In this document: piece by piece, positions 1 to 10,224 of the stretch
Position numbering within the stretch: position 1 is the first letter of the stretch
Layout: every line of letters begins with the position of its first letter
Source: Galactobacter valiniphilus
Lineage (GTDB): Bacteria > Actinomycetota > Actinomycetes > Actinomycetales > Micrococcaceae
DNA length: 64,000 bases
Direction of reading: 5' to 3'
Assembly: GCF_003575975.1 (NCBI RefSeq)
Contig: NZ_QQXK01000005.1
Location: 62,001-126,000, forward strand
Notes under the pieces: model-generated
The model's input: only the letters and a program-made list of their open reading frames with translations
Databases searched by the model: none
Told to the model about the DNA's origin: nothing
Program-made: the position numbers and the translations under genes

Positions 1-286
1 CCTGCCCCGCAATCTGAGCGGCGGGCACACCCCGTCCACGCAGGACGCCCTCGACTACTCCGGCGACCTCGCCGAGGCGCTCGCGGCCGCTGGCTCCGAG
101 GCCCAGGTCCGCATGATCGACGAACGCCTCAGCACCGTATCGGCGCAGCGACAGCTGCACGAGAATGGGCTGAACGTGAAGAACTCGCGCTCCGTGATTG
201 ATCAGGCCGCCGCCGTGGCGATCCTGCAACAGGCGCTCGACATGCAGAAATCCCTCGGCCGTCCCGCCGGACAGCCGCTCGCCTGA
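1..286 (+). CDS. ruvX: RuvX/YqgF Holliday junction resolvase-like protein (3' part)
   Basis: The reading frame is open from base 2 to the TGA at 284-286, so about 94 C-terminal residues are present and the start lies outside the window. The visible part has the family signature: a DERLSTV segment (the acidic residue belongs to the RNase H-like active site) followed by the conserved C-terminal stretch IDQAAAVAILQQ. RuvX is an RNase H-fold nuclease linked to Holliday junction resolution and 16S rRNA processing. The alaS-ruvX-mltG-aroE order is typical of actinobacteria and fits the mltG gene that follows. Confidence 0.85.
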   Translation, partial: LPRNLSGGHTPSTQDALDYSGDLAEALAAAGSEAQVRMIDERLSTVSAQRQLHENGLNVKNSRSVIDQAAAVAILQQALDMQKSLGRPAGQPLA

Positions 287-340
287 TCGTTGCCCCCCCG
301 GCGCCCCGCAAGGGTCGCCTCGATCCGTGAAGGACATCGC

Positions 341-1867
341 TTGAGCACCACGGAACCCGGGGATCTCACCCCGCCGCAGAGCCCCGCGCCGCGCCGTCGA
401 CGCCGTCGCCACACCCCCGCGCGCCGCTTTTCGGGCGTGGGTCGGCACGGAGCCGGCGACACCGCCGCGGTCGAGGAGGCTCTAGCGCTGGCCGAGGAGG
501 CGGTGCTTCCCACCCCGGTTCCCGTGGCAGCTCCCGTTGACGAGTTTGATACCCACGACGCCACCGAGCTGGTCTCGTGGCACGCGGTCGACGCGCCGGA
601 AGGCGCCGAGACGGCCGGCGGCTGGGCCCCCGAGACCAGGCCGGCTTCCGAGGACGACGGCGCCTGGTTGGCCGCCGCCGAGGAGGAGGCCGGCGCCGCC
701 GAGCATCACGGCGGCAGCTTCGAGGACGGGCTCTCCCGTTTCGGGGCGGTTCCCGCCGGTTACCTGCCGGCGGAGCACTTCTACCCGGACGAGGAGGTGG
801 ACTACAGCGACCGCAAGCGGCGCCGTCGCCGCCGCGGCATCACCCTCGCCGCGATCGTGCTCGTCTTCCTGCTCGCGGTGGGCGGCGGTGGCTATTGGCT
901 GCTCAAGCAGCTGACCGCGCCGCCGGCCGATTACGCCGGCCCGGGCAGCGGCAATGTCTCCTTCACCGTCCAGAGCGGCTGGGGCGCCAAGCAGATCGGC
1001 AAGCATCTCGTGGATGCCGGGGTGGTCAAGAGCACCGGGGCGTTCGACGCCGCCGTCGCCGCCAACACGGCAGCAACCTTCCACCCGGGGGACTTCCAGC
1101 TCAAGCGCGAGATGACGGCAGCCGATGCCCTCGAGGCCCTCACCGGCAAGGCAGACGCCGTCACCTACTTCGCGCTCGATCCCAACGTCCGTCTCAACGC
1201 CGCGCTGACGGCGATCTCCGAGGGCACGGGGCTGAGCCTCGACGAGCTCAAGGCGGCCGCCGCCAAGCCGAGCGCCTTCGGGCTGCCCGAGAGCGCCACG
1301 AACCTGGAGGGCTGGCTGCATCCGGGGGAGTACCGCTTCCCGCGCGACGCCGATGCGCAGACGGTGCTCCAGGGACTCGTCGACGCCACGAAGGCCACCC
1401 TCGAGAAGCAGGGCATCACGGATCCGGCGCAGCAGCAGCGCACGCTCACGATCGCCTCGATCCTCATGGCAGAGGCCCTCAAGGGCGACTACGCCAAGGT
1501 GGCCGGCGTTATCGAGAACCGTCTGGCCGCGGACAACAAGGAGACGTACGGTCTGCTGCAGTCGGACGCGACCGTCATCTACGGGTTGGATCGCTACTCG
1601 CTGCTCGTGACCAAGGCGGAGCAGCAGGACAAGTCCAACCCCTTCAACACCTACGTCCACAAGGGACTGCCGCCCACCCCGATCGGTTCGCCGAACGACG
1701 CGGCCATCGAGGCCGCGGCGCATCCGCAGGCCTCCGATGACTACTACTGGGTCACGGTGAACCTGGACACGGGCGAGACGCTCTTCGCGAAGACCCACAA
1801 CGAGCACCTCGCCAACGTGGACAAGTACCGCCAGTGGTGCCAGGCGAACGAGGGTCGTTGCAAGTGA
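341..1867 (+). CDS. mltG: Endolytic peptidoglycan transglycosylase MltG (YceG family)
   Basis: MltG is a membrane-anchored lytic transglycosylase that cuts nascent glycan strands. The 508-residue product has a long, acidic, Ala/Glu-rich cytoplasmic region (about residues 1-160), an Arg/Lys-rich stop (RKRRRRRR), one membrane helix at about 167-189, and an extracytoplasmic YceG domain. The motif ASILMAEA contains the probable catalytic Glu at about 378, followed by VIENRLA and LLQSDATVIYGL, as in the family. I chose TTG at 341 because GAAGGA (329-334) lies six bases upstream. A longer in-frame start, TTG at 290, has no ribosome binding site. The end overlaps aroE by four bases. The long N-terminal extension is common in actinobacterial MltG. 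Confidence 0.92.
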   Translation: MSTTEPGDLTPPQSPAPRRRRRRHTPARRFSGVGRHGAGDTAAVEEALALAEEAVLPTPVPVAAPVDEFDTHDATELVSWHAVDAPEGAETAGGWAPETRPASEDDGAWLAAAEEEAGAAEHHGGSFEDGLSRFGAVPAGYLPAEHFYPDEEVDYSDRKRRRRRRGITLAAIVLVFLLAVGGGGYWLLKQLTAPPADYAGPGSGNVSFTVQSGWGAKQIGKHLVDAGVVKSTGAFDAAVAANTAATFHPGDFQLKREMTAADALEALTGKADAVTYFALDPNVRLNAALTAISEGTGLSLDELKAAAAKPSAFGLPESATNLEGWLHPGEYRFPRDADAQTVLQGLVDATKATLEKQGITDPAQQQRTLTIASILMAEALKGDYAKVAGVIENRLAADNKETYGLLQSDATVIYGLDRYSLLVTKAEQQDKSNPFNTYVHKGLPPTPIGSPNDAAIEAAAHPQASDDYYWVTVNLDTGETLFAKTHNEHLANVDKYRQWCQANEGRCK

Positions 1868-2736
1868 GCCCAGCGCAGCTGCGCGCCGCCGTCGCCGGGC
1901 AGCCCATTTCGCACTCGCGCTCGCCCCTGTTGCACTCGACGGCGTACGCCCTCTTGGGCGCGCCGATCGATTACGGCCGGATCGAGGCCGGGGCGGAGGC
2001 CGCCCCGGCGCTTGCGGCGCGCCTGCGCAGCGAGGCCGGGTGGACGGGGCTTTCGGCCACGATGCCGCTCAAGCAGGCGCTCCTGGCCGAGATGGACGAG
2101 CTGAGCGAGACCGCCCGGCTGCTTGGAGCCACGAACACCGTGGTGGTCTCCCGCGACGCGGATGGCGTGCGACTGACCGGCCACAACACCGACGTCGAGG
2201 GCGTCGTCCTGGCGCTGCGAGCCGCCGGCGGGCTGCGCGCGGAGCAGCCGGCCCTCGTGCTGGGGGGAGGCGGCACTGCCGCTTCGGCGCTCGCTGCCCT
2301 CGCCCAGCTCGGCTTCAGGCACGTCACGGTTGCCGTGCGCACGCCGGAGCGCGCCGCCCCTCTGGTTGAGCTGGGCGCTGCGCTCGGCCTCTCCGTCGAC
2401 GTGACCTCTCTCACATCCGTGACGCGGCTGTCTGCGCCGGGTGCCGTGGTTTCCGCGCTCCCGCCCGGCGCCGCCGACGCCTCCGCCGAGGCCGTCGCCT
2501 CGATCGCTGGAGCGGGTGTGCCCCTCCTGGACGTGGCCTACGATCCCTGGCCCAGCCCGCTGGCGGCGGCGTGGGGCCGCGCCGGTGGCACACCGGTGCA
2601 CGGCCTGGCCATGCTCGTCTACCAAGCGATCGCTCAGATCGAGCTGTTCACGGGAGATCCACGCGCCCGACAGGCGAGCGTCGTCGCCGCGTTGTGTGAC
2701 GCAGCGGACATCACCCCGGCGGGCGCCCCCCTGTAG
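1864..2736 (+). CDS. aroE: Shikimate dehydrogenase
   Basis: AroE reduces 3-dehydroshikimate to shikimate with NADPH, the fourth step of chorismate synthesis. The 290-residue product has the substrate-binding motif ISHSRSPLLHS near the N-terminus, the catalytic lysine in ATMPLKQALL, the conserved NTVV and GHNTDVEG segments, and a glycine-rich nucleotide-binding loop (LGGGGTAASAL). GTG at 1864 overlaps the mltG stop (GTGA), which indicates translational coupling. It is followed by aroC, aroK and aroB, so four shikimate-pathway enzymes are co-directional. Confidence 0.95.
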   Translation: MSPAQLRAAVAGQPISHSRSPLLHSTAYALLGAPIDYGRIEAGAEAAPALAARLRSEAGWTGLSATMPLKQALLAEMDELSETARLLGATNTVVVSRDADGVRLTGHNTDVEGVVLALRAAGGLRAEQPALVLGGGGTAASALAALAQLGFRHVTVAVRTPERAAPLVELGAALGLSVDVTSLTSVTRLSAPGAVVSALPPGAADASAEAVASIAGAGVPLLDVAYDPWPSPLAAAWGRAGGTPVHGLAMLVYQAIAQIELFTGDPRARQASVVAALCDAADITPAGAPL

Positions 2737-2744
2737 CCCCGTGG

Positions 2745-2750
2745 CAGGAT
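2745..2750 (+). promoter_or_regulatory. Possible internal promoter -10 for leaderless aroC mRNA
   Basis: CAGGAT preceded by TGG (an extended -10 look) stands exactly seven bases before the aroC ATG at 2758. The same spacing recurs at several other genes in this window. It would give an mRNA starting at the aroC start codon, separate from read-through from aroE. The first base of the hexamer departs from TAnnnT, so this is tentative. The same bases could instead act as a weak ribosome binding site. Confidence 0.35.
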
Positions 2751-2757
2751 GGTGAAC

Positions 2758-3954
2758 ATGTTGCGTTGGCTCACCTCCGGCGAGTCCCACGGACCCGCTC
2801 TTGTCGGGATCCTTGAGGGTCTGCCCGCCGGTGTCCCCCTGACCACGGCCGCCGTCCAAGACGCGTTGGCCCGCCGTCGCCTGGGCTACGGCCGCGGCGC
2901 CCGCATGAAGTTTGAGCGTGACGAGGTCACGCTCACCGGCGGTGTGCGCCACGGCGCCACGTTGGGCGGCCCGGTGGCGATCGAGGTCGCCAACACCGAG
3001 TGGCCCAAGTGGAGCCAGGTCATGAGCGCCGATCCCGTGGATCCCGCCGCGCTCGAGGGCAAGGCCCGCAACGCCGCGCTCACGCGGCCGCGCCCGGGCC
3101 ACGCGGACCTGGCCGGCATGCAGAAGTACGGCTTCGACGAGGCCCGCCCCGTCCTGGAGCGCGCCTCGGCCCGCGAGACGGCCGCCCGCGTCGCCCTCGG
3201 CGAGGTGGCCTCCTCCTTCCTGCGCGAGCTGGGCATCGGCCTCGTCTCCCACACCGTGGCCCTCGGCGAGGTGGCCGTTCCGGCCGGCTCGCCGCTGCCG
3301 GGCCCGGCCGACGTCGAGGCGCTCGACGCCGATCCGCTGCGCTGCTTCGACGCCGAGACTTCCGCGGCTATGGTCCGCGAGGTCGACGACGCCCACGACA
3401 ACGGCCAGACCCTGGGCGGCGTCGTCGAGGTCATCGCGACGGGCCTGCCCGTCGGCCTCGGCTCCTACGTCCACTGGGACCGCCGCCTCGACGCGCGCCT
3501 CGCTGCCGCGCTCATGGGCATCCAGGCCATCAAGGGCGTCGAGGTCGGCGACGGCTTCGAGACCGCCCGCCGCCGCGGCGGCGTGGCCCACGACGAGATC
3601 CACGCTGACGAGCAGGGCCGCCTCGTGCGCGAGACCGCCCGCGCCGGCGGCATCGAGGGCGGCATGAGCATCGGCGGCTCCCTCCGCGTCCGCGCGGCCA
3701 TGAAGCCCATCGCCACCGTGCCGCAGGCCCTCGCCACGGTGGACGTCGCGACCGGCGAGCCGGCCCGCGCGCACCACCAGCGCTCGGACGTCTGCGCCGT
3801 TCCCGCCGCTGGCGTCGTGGCCGAGGCCATGGTGGCGCTCGTGCTGGCCGACGCCGTGCTCGAGAAGTTCGGCGGCGACAACGTGGCCCAGGTGCGCGCC
3901 TCCATCGCTGCCTTCGAGGCCTCCATCCCGTCGCAGCTCACCCCCGGGCAGTGA
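2758..3954 (+). CDS. aroC: Chorismate synthase
   Basis: AroC converts 5-enolpyruvylshikimate-3-phosphate to chorismate using reduced FMN, the last step of the shared aromatic pathway. The 398-residue protein starts [12 protein letters not shown], the canonical N-terminus of actinobacterial AroC. It contains [15 protein letters not shown], the RPGHADLAG motif, ARETAARVA and the C-terminal [17 protein letters not shown] signature. ATG at 2758 is preferred over ATG at 2749 because it matches the family start and has better upstream spacing. The stop is followed after seven bases by aroK. Confidence 0.96.
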   Translation: MLRWLTSGESHGPALVGILEGLPAGVPLTTAAVQDALARRRLGYGRGARMKFERDEVTLTGGVRHGATLGGPVAIEVANTEWPKWSQVMSADPVDPAALEGKARNAALTRPRPGHADLAGMQKYGFDEARPVLERASARETAARVALGEVASSFLRELGIGLVSHTVALGEVAVPAGSPLPGPADVEALDADPLRCFDAETSAAMVREVDDAHDNGQTLGGVVEVIATGLPVGLGSYVHWDRRLDARLAAALMGIQAIKGVEVGDGFETARRRGGVAHDEIHADEQGRLVRETARAGGIEGGMSIGGSLRVRAAMKPIATVPQALATVDVATGEPARAHHQRSDVCAVPAAGVVAEAMVALVLADAVLEKFGGDNVAQVRASIAAFEASIPSQLTPGQ

Positions 3955-3961
3955 CCGGCGC

Positions 3962-4486
3962 GTGAAGAAGACCGTGGTCCTGGTCGGGCCCATGGGCAGC
4001 GGCAAGTCCAGCGTGGGGCGCGAGCTCTCGCGCGCGCTGAACCTGCCGTTCGTGGACCTCGACGAGGAGCTCGTGAGCAGGCACGGCCCGATCCCGGCGC
4101 TCTTTGCCGCGCGCGGTGAGGCCGCCTTCCGGGAGCTCGAGTCGGCGGCCTTGGCCGCCGTCTTGGCCGGGCCCGCCGTCGTGCTGGCCACCGGAGGGGG
4201 CGCCGTCCTGGCCGAGGCCAACCGCGCGGCCCTGGCCGAGCACACGGTCATCAGACTCACCATCTCCCCGGAGACGGCGGCCCGCCGCCTCGCCGGGGAC
4301 GCCACCCGGCCCCTTCTGGCCGGGGACCATCCGGAGGAGGCCTGGGCCCGCATCGCGCGGGAACGGGCCCCCCACTACCAAGCGGTGGCCAGCCACACCG
4401 TGGCCGCCGACGCGGACGGACCGCAGACCGTGGCGCGCACCGTCCTCACCGCGATGCGCACCGAACCCGAGGAGCACTCATCATGA
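3962..4486 (+). CDS. aroK: Shikimate kinase
   Basis: AroK phosphorylates shikimate with ATP. The 174-residue protein has a Walker A loop GPMGSGKS (residues 9-16), the shikimate-binding DLDEEL segment, FRELE, and the glycine-rich ATGGGAVL that contacts substrate. The lid region contains RPLLAGD. It starts at GTG 3962, immediately after aroC, and its stop overlaps the aroB start in an ATGA, so the two are probably translationally coupled. Confidence 0.95.
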   Translation: MKKTVVLVGPMGSGKSSVGRELSRALNLPFVDLDEELVSRHGPIPALFAARGEAAFRELESAALAAVLAGPAVVLATGGGAVLAEANRAALAEHTVIRLTISPETAARRLAGDATRPLLAGDHPEEAWARIARERAPHYQAVASHTVAADADGPQTVARTVLTAMRTEPEEHSS

Positions 4487-5568
4487 GCACCAGCGAAGTC
4501 CTGCACGTCAACACGCCCGAGGGCCCCGGCTACGACGTGCTCGTCGGCCGCGGCCTCCTCGGTCAGATGGGCACCCTGCTGGGCGAGCGCGTGCGCAAGG
4601 TCCTGGTGATCCACCCCCGCGCCCTGCGCAGCACGGGCGAGGCCGTCCGCGAGGCCCTCGTGGCCGACGGCTTCGAGGCCATGACGGCGGAGATCCCGGA
4701 CGCCGAGGAGGGCAAGCGAGTCGAGGTCGCCGCCTTCTGCTGGCAGGTCATGGGCCAGTCCGACTTCACGCGTTCCGATGCCGTGGTGGGCGTGGGTGGC
4801 GGCGCCGTCACCGACCTCGCCGGCTTCGTCGCGGCGACCTGGCTGCGCGGCGTGCGCTGGCTCGCGATCCCCACGACCTTCCTCGGCATGGTGGACGCCT
4901 CCGTGGGCGGCAAGACCGGGATCAACACGGCCGAGGGCAAGAACCTCGTGGGCGCCTTCCACCCGCCGGCCGGTGTCATCGCCGATCTCGGTGCCCTCGA
5001 GACGCTGCCGCGGAACGAGCTCGTGGCCGGCATGGCCGAGGCCGTCAAGTGCGGCTTCATCGCCGACGAGCGCATCCTGGAGCTTTTCGAGGCCGACATC
5101 GAGGCCGCCACCGACATCAAGAGCGAGGCCTTCCTCGAGATCCTGCGCCGCACCATCGCCGTCAAGGCGGAGGTCGTGGGGGAGGACCTCAAGGAGACGG
5201 GCCGCCGCGAGTTCCTCAACTACGGCCACACCCTGGCCCACGCGATCGAGCACGCCGAGCGCTACCAGTGGCGCCACGGCGCCGCCGTGTCCGTCGGACT
5301 CGTCTTCGCCGCCGAGCTCGGCCGCCTCGTGGGCCGCACCGACGACCCCACGGCCGATCGCGTGCGCTCGGTGCTGGAGCTGCTCGGCCTGCCCGTGAGC
5401 TACCGCGCCGATCGCTGGAAGACCCTCCTGTCCACGATGCGCCGCGACAAGAAGTCCCGCGGCGATCACCTGCGCTTCATCGTGCTGGACGGCCAGGGCC
5501 GCCCCGGCGTGCTCGAGGCGCCGGAGGATCACCTGCTCTTCACCGCCTATCAGGAGGTCGCCGAATGA
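4483..5568 (+). CDS. aroB: 3-dehydroquinate synthase
   Basis: AroB cyclises DAHP to 3-dehydroquinate using NAD and a divalent metal. The 361-residue protein has VVGVGGGAVTDLAGFVAATW and IPTTFLGMVDASVGGKTGIN around the nucleotide and substrate sites. Metal ligands lie in the MAEAVKCG region and in NYGHTLAHAIEH. It overlaps aroK upstream and the next small gene downstream (ATGA each time), so aroK, aroB and that gene look like one tightly coupled unit. Confidence 0.96.
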   Translation: MSTSEVLHVNTPEGPGYDVLVGRGLLGQMGTLLGERVRKVLVIHPRALRSTGEAVREALVADGFEAMTAEIPDAEEGKRVEVAAFCWQVMGQSDFTRSDAVVGVGGGAVTDLAGFVAATWLRGVRWLAIPTTFLGMVDASVGGKTGINTAEGKNLVGAFHPPAGVIADLGALETLPRNELVAGMAEAVKCGFIADERILELFEADIEAATDIKSEAFLEILRRTIAVKAEVVGEDLKETGRREFLNYGHTLAHAIEHAERYQWRHGAAVSVGLVFAAELGRLVGRTDDPTADRVRSVLELLGLPVSYRADRWKTLLSTMRRDKKSRGDHLRFIVLDGQGRPGVLEAPEDHLLFTAYQEVAE

Positions 5569-6056
5569 TCGCCCAGAGCGCCCTCATGGACACCGGCATC
5601 CCCGGCGTCCGCTTTGTCCTCCCCGAGCTGCGCCCCATCGTGGTCGATGAGCCGCTCGCGGCGGCCACGCTCGAGGCACAGGACGCCGGCGACCGCGTCG
5701 TCGTCCTCATCGCCCAGGGCCGCTTCGCCGATGCCGCGGAGGTGGTCGCCGAGGCGCGCCTCATGGATCCGGCCAACGCCCGCCTGCGCCTCCTGGACAC
5801 CGAGGTGACCCGGTGGAACGGCGACACCGAGCGAGCCATCAACCGCCTGCGCCGCCTGCTCGAGGAGTTCGCGGGCACCGACGCCGAGGCCGATGTGCTC
5901 CAGCAGCTCGGCGCCGACTTCTACACGAGCGGCGACGTCAAGGCCGCCGCCACGCGCTTCAAGGCCGCCTGGGAGGGGCGCCGCGCCGCGGGGCACGATG
6001 CCCGCCTGGTCGAGTGCTCGCGCCTCGCGTTCGAGCTGGCCTCCGCGGCCGTTTAG
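5565..6056 (+). CDS. Small TPR-like helical protein, unknown function
   Basis: This 163-residue protein is coupled to aroB by an ATGA overlap. I do not recognise a named family. After a short N-terminal segment (IPGVRFVLPELRPIVVDEP) it is mostly Ala/Glu/Arg-rich helix. Repeats of the type 'AQGRFADAAEVVAEARLMDPANARL' (shown in parts: QGRFADAAEV, ARLMDPANARL) and 'SGDVKAAATRFKAAWEG' resemble tetratricopeptide repeats, so a protein-protein contact role is possible. No membrane segment or enzyme motif is visible. It sits between aroB and efp, where many actinobacteria carry the type II dehydroquinase aroQ, but it is not one. It is a real gene by codon use and overlap. Confidence 0.8.
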   Translation: MIAQSALMDTGIPGVRFVLPELRPIVVDEPLAAATLEAQDAGDRVVVLIAQGRFADAAEVVAEARLMDPANARLRLLDTEVTRWNGDTERAINRLRRLLEEFAGTDAEADVLQQLGADFYTSGDVKAAATRFKAAWEGRRAAGHDARLVECSRLAFELASAAV

Positions 6057-6085
6057 TGCCGCGCGGCCCGTCCGCCGCACCGCCT

Positions 6086-6111
6086 GGGCCCCCGCGACGG
6101 GGGAGGGGCCC
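6086..6111 (+). terminator. Weak hairpin between the aro genes and efp
   Basis: GGGCCCC (6086-6092) can pair with GGGGCCC (6105-6111) over a 12-base loop. It lies after the last gene of the aro block and just before the efp promoter. There is no T-run, so termination is uncertain. Confidence 0.3.
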
Positions 6112-6119
6112 GCTTACGG

Positions 6120-6125
6120 TAGAAT
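6120..6125 (+). promoter_or_regulatory. efp promoter -10 (TAGAAT)
   Basis: A good TAnnnT hexamer lies 84 bases before the efp GTG, preceded by a hairpin and followed by a non-coding leader. It would start transcription near 6132. No convincing -35 is visible, which is common in high-GC actinobacteria. Confidence 0.5.
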
Positions 6126-6209
6126 CCCTTGTCGGAGAATCTCACCCAACACCTCGTCCTGTGCCCACGCGCGCCCAGGAGTCACGGGGAGCGCACGAAA
6201 GAGGAAGCA

Positions 6210-6773
6210 GTGGCGACCAGCAACGACATCAAGAACGGCACCGTGCTCAAGATCGATGGCCAGCTCTGGTCCATCATCGAGTTCCAGCACGTCAAGCCCG
6301 GCAAGGGCGGCGCGTTCGTGCGCACCAAGATGCGCAACGTCGTCTCCGGCAAGGTGGTCGACAAGACCTACAACGCCGGCGCCAAGATCGAGACGGCCAC
6401 GGTTGACCGCCGCGACTACCAGTACCTGTACCTGGATGGTGGCGACTTCGTGTTCATGGATCTGGACGACTACGACCAGATCACCGTCGCCAAGGAGACC
6501 GTGGGCGACGCCGCGAACTTCATGCTGGAGAACCAGAACGTCGTCATCGCGATGCACGAGGGTGCCCCGCTGTACGTCGAGCTGCCGGCCTCCGTGGTCC
6601 TGGAGATCACCTACACCGAGCCGGGCCTGCAGGGCGACCGCTCCTCGGCCGGCACCAAGCCCGCCACGCTGGAGACCGGCTACGAGATCCAGGTCCCGCT
6701 CTTCGTTGAGCAGGGCACCAAGGTCAAGGTCGACACCCGCGATGGCAACTACCTGGGGCGTGTCTCCGAGTGA
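6210..6773 (+). CDS. efp: Elongation factor P
   Basis: EF-P binds between the P and E sites and rescues ribosomes stalled at polyproline. The product is 187 residues, the usual length, with an N-terminal KOW-like domain and two OB-fold domains. The loop that reaches the peptidyl-transferase centre reads [10 protein letters not shown], with Lys at the tip. The C-terminal signature [14 protein letters not shown] is intact. GTG 6210 follows AGAGGAAG and gives the standard [11 protein letters not shown]-terminus; a longer TTG start at 6129 has no support. The stop overlaps nusB by four bases. Confidence 0.95.
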   Translation: MATSNDIKNGTVLKIDGQLWSIIEFQHVKPGKGGAFVRTKMRNVVSGKVVDKTYNAGAKIETATVDRRDYQYLYLDGGDFVFMDLDDYDQITVAKETVGDAANFMLENQNVVIAMHEGAPLYVELPASVVLEITYTEPGLQGDRSSAGTKPATLETGYEIQVPLFVEQGTKVKVDTRDGNYLGRVSE

Positions 6774-7177
6774 GCACCCGCAGTAAGGCCCGTCAGCGCG
6801 CCCTCGAGGTGCTCTTTGAGGCCGAGCAGCGCGGCGTCGACGCGGCGAGCGTGCTCAGCCGCCGCCTGGAGGGCGAAGACCGGGTCAACCCGTACACGCG
6901 CGAGCTGGTCGGCGGCGTCCTGAGCCATCAGGACCGCCTCGACGAGATCATCTCGACCTACGCCCAGGGCTGGAGCCTCGAGCGCATGCCGGGCGTTGAC
7001 CGCGTGGCCCTTCGCCTCGGCCTCTGGGAACTGCTCTACAACGATGAGGTTCCCGACGCCGTGGCCGTCTCCGAGGCGGTGGCGCTCGTGAAGGCGCTCT
7101 CGACCGACGATTCTCCGGAGTTCGTCAACGGCCTCCTCGGTCGCCTCATGCGCCTCAAGCCCACGCTGCTGGACTAG
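6770..7177 (+). CDS. nusB: Transcription antitermination factor NusB
   Basis: NusB, with NusE/S10, forms the boxA-binding part of rRNA antitermination complexes. The 135-residue all-helical protein begins [21 protein letters not shown] and contains [31 protein letters not shown], both typical (quoted here in segments such as [10 protein letters not shown] and [11 protein letters not shown]). It starts with GTG overlapping the efp stop, so efp and nusB are co-translated. A perfect terminator follows 17 bases after its stop. Confidence 0.93.
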   Translation: MSTRSKARQRALEVLFEAEQRGVDAASVLSRRLEGEDRVNPYTRELVGGVLSHQDRLDEIISTYAQGWSLERMPGVDRVALRLGLWELLYNDEVPDAVAVSEAVALVKALSTDDSPEFVNGLLGRLMRLKPTLLD

Positions 7178-7194
7178 GCGCCCGCAACGCCCGA

Positions 7195-7234
7195 CGGCGG
7201 GGCTTCCCACCTTTCACGGTGGGAAGCCCCGCCG
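7195..7234 (+). terminator. Strong bidirectional terminator after nusB
   Basis: A perfect 17-bp stem (7195-7211 with 7218-7234) has a TTTCAC loop and is followed by TTGTCGTT. It separates nusB from the convergent PrsW gene ending at 7314 and can serve both strands. Confidence 0.85.
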
Positions 7235-7313
7235 TTGTCGTTCCCTGAGCGCCGCCGCGCCAAGGCGCGCCGAGGCACCAGCGGCTGGGGCCGCCGTCGG
7301 GCCCTCCCGGTCC

Positions 7314-8513
7314 CTAGCCTTGGGTGGTGGTCCACCCACCGGGGCCGTGGCCCACGGCCGAGCGCAGCGCCTCGCGCGCCGTGAGGCTCGTGTGCAGCAG
7401 GGTCGCCTGATCCTGATCGAAGCTGGCCTGGCCCGGGTTCATGCGCTGGCGCTGGCGCACCACCGCGAGGGCATCGGCCGTGCGGACCACGTGCCGCCAT
7501 TGCGCCTTGGCGCCGCGGCTGCCCGCCCAGCGGCTCGTCTCCCGGCGCGCGCGGGGGCTCGAGAGGGTCGCGACCTCCTGGGGGGTGTACCAGCCGGCCG
7601 CCTCGTAGTCCTTGAGGGCGCTGACCGTGAGCCTGCGCTCCCTGACCACGAGGAGGAGGGCCACGATGACCGCGCCGAGGAAGAGGGGCACCTGCGTGAA
7701 GAGGTAGCCGGCCTCGAAGCTCAGCGGCGTCACGCCGCTCGCGAGGGCGTTCCAGGCGTAGTGGCAGGCCATGGCGGGCACGAGGCCCACGAGCCAGGCG
7801 GCGAAGAGCCCTCCGAAGCCCTTGACCCGTTCGGTGGCCCAGCCCACGGCGGCACCCGTCATCGCCGTGAAGAGCACGTGCGCAAAGGGCGAGAGCACGC
7901 CGCGGCCAAACACGGTGGCGCCGAAGGCGTCCCCGCCCTGGGACAACGCCGCCGAGAAGTAGAGGATGTTCTCCGTGAAGGCGAAGCCGGCGCCGATCAG
8001 CCCGCCGTAGACCACCCCGTCCACGGCCCCGTGCAGGTGGCGGCGCGCGAGCACGGCGAGCAACAGGAGGCCGAGGCCCTTGGCGATCTCCTCCGTGACG
8101 GGCGCGATCGCGAGCTCACCCCACGCGGTCGTGGCGGCCCCCTCGAACAAGCCGCCCGCGAAGAGGGCGATGAGCACCGACGGCGCGGCGCCCCACAGCA
8201 CGGCCACCGCCACGAGCCGCCACGGCTCGGGGTCCCAGCGGTCGATGTAGCGCAGCGCCAGGAAACACAGCGCGAGCGGCACGAGGGCCACGAGCCCCGT
8301 GACGATCGTTGTCTCCACGCCGAGCACCCCCAGGAGGAAGCGCCCCACCCACCAGGCGGCGAGCCCGAGGACGATCCAGGCGACGCGCGCCCACGCCCCT
8401 CCGCCGCGCCGGGGCGGTCCGAGGCGCACCTGCGCGACCGGCGCCGGAGCCTGCGGCGGCTGGCTGGGGGAGGAGGAAGGCGTGTACGGGAAGAGCCTGC
8501 GATTCTCGGCCAT
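7314..8513 (-). CDS. PrsW-family intramembrane metalloprotease
   Basis: A 399-residue multi-pass membrane protein. After a Pro/Ser-rich cytoplasmic N-terminus it has about eight hydrophobic helices. It carries the PrsW signatures in order: TEEIAKGLGLLLL (glutamate pair), DGVVYGGLIGAGFAFTEN, SPFAHVLFTAMTGAAVGW and MACHYAWNALASG, which supply the Glu and His residues proposed for the active site. PrsW in Bacillus cleaves an anti-sigma factor, but no anti-sigma gene is nearby, so the substrate is unknown. A soluble tail (about 100 residues) follows the last helix. ATG 8513 is chosen; TACGCT seven bases upstream suggests a leaderless mRNA. Confidence 0.88.
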   Translation of the reverse strand: MAENRRLFPYTPSSSPSQPPQAPAPVAQVRLGPPRRGGGAWARVAWIVLGLAAWWVGRFLLGVLGVETTIVTGLVALVPLALCFLALRYIDRWDPEPWRLVAVAVLWGAAPSVLIALFAGGLFEGAATTAWGELAIAPVTEEIAKGLGLLLLAVLARRHLHGAVDGVVYGGLIGAGFAFTENILYFSAALSQGGDAFGATVFGRGVLSPFAHVLFTAMTGAAVGWATERVKGFGGLFAAWLVGLVPAMACHYAWNALASGVTPLSFEAGYLFTQVPLFLGAVIVALLLVVRERRLTVSALKDYEAAGWYTPQEVATLSSPRARRETSRWAGSRGAKAQWRHVVRTADALAVVRQRQRMNPGQASFDQDQATLLHTSLTAREALRSAVGHGPGGWTTTQG

Positions 8514-8520
8514 GCGCCCA

Positions 8521-8526
8521 AGCGTA
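8521..8526 (-). promoter_or_regulatory. -10 of the PrsW gene, leaderless layout
   Basis: On the minus strand TACGCT ends seven bases before the ATG at 8513, the spacing expected if transcription begins at the start codon. No ribosome binding site is visible upstream of this start, which fits. Confidence 0.5.
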
Positions 8527-8598
8527 GGCGGACAAGATGTGACGAGCGGCGCAGGCCCGTGAAGGCGGCGCGGCGCGGTCCGGTTCCCGCTCCCGTGG

Positions 8599-10223
<1,625 letters not shown>

Positions 10224-10224
10224 C

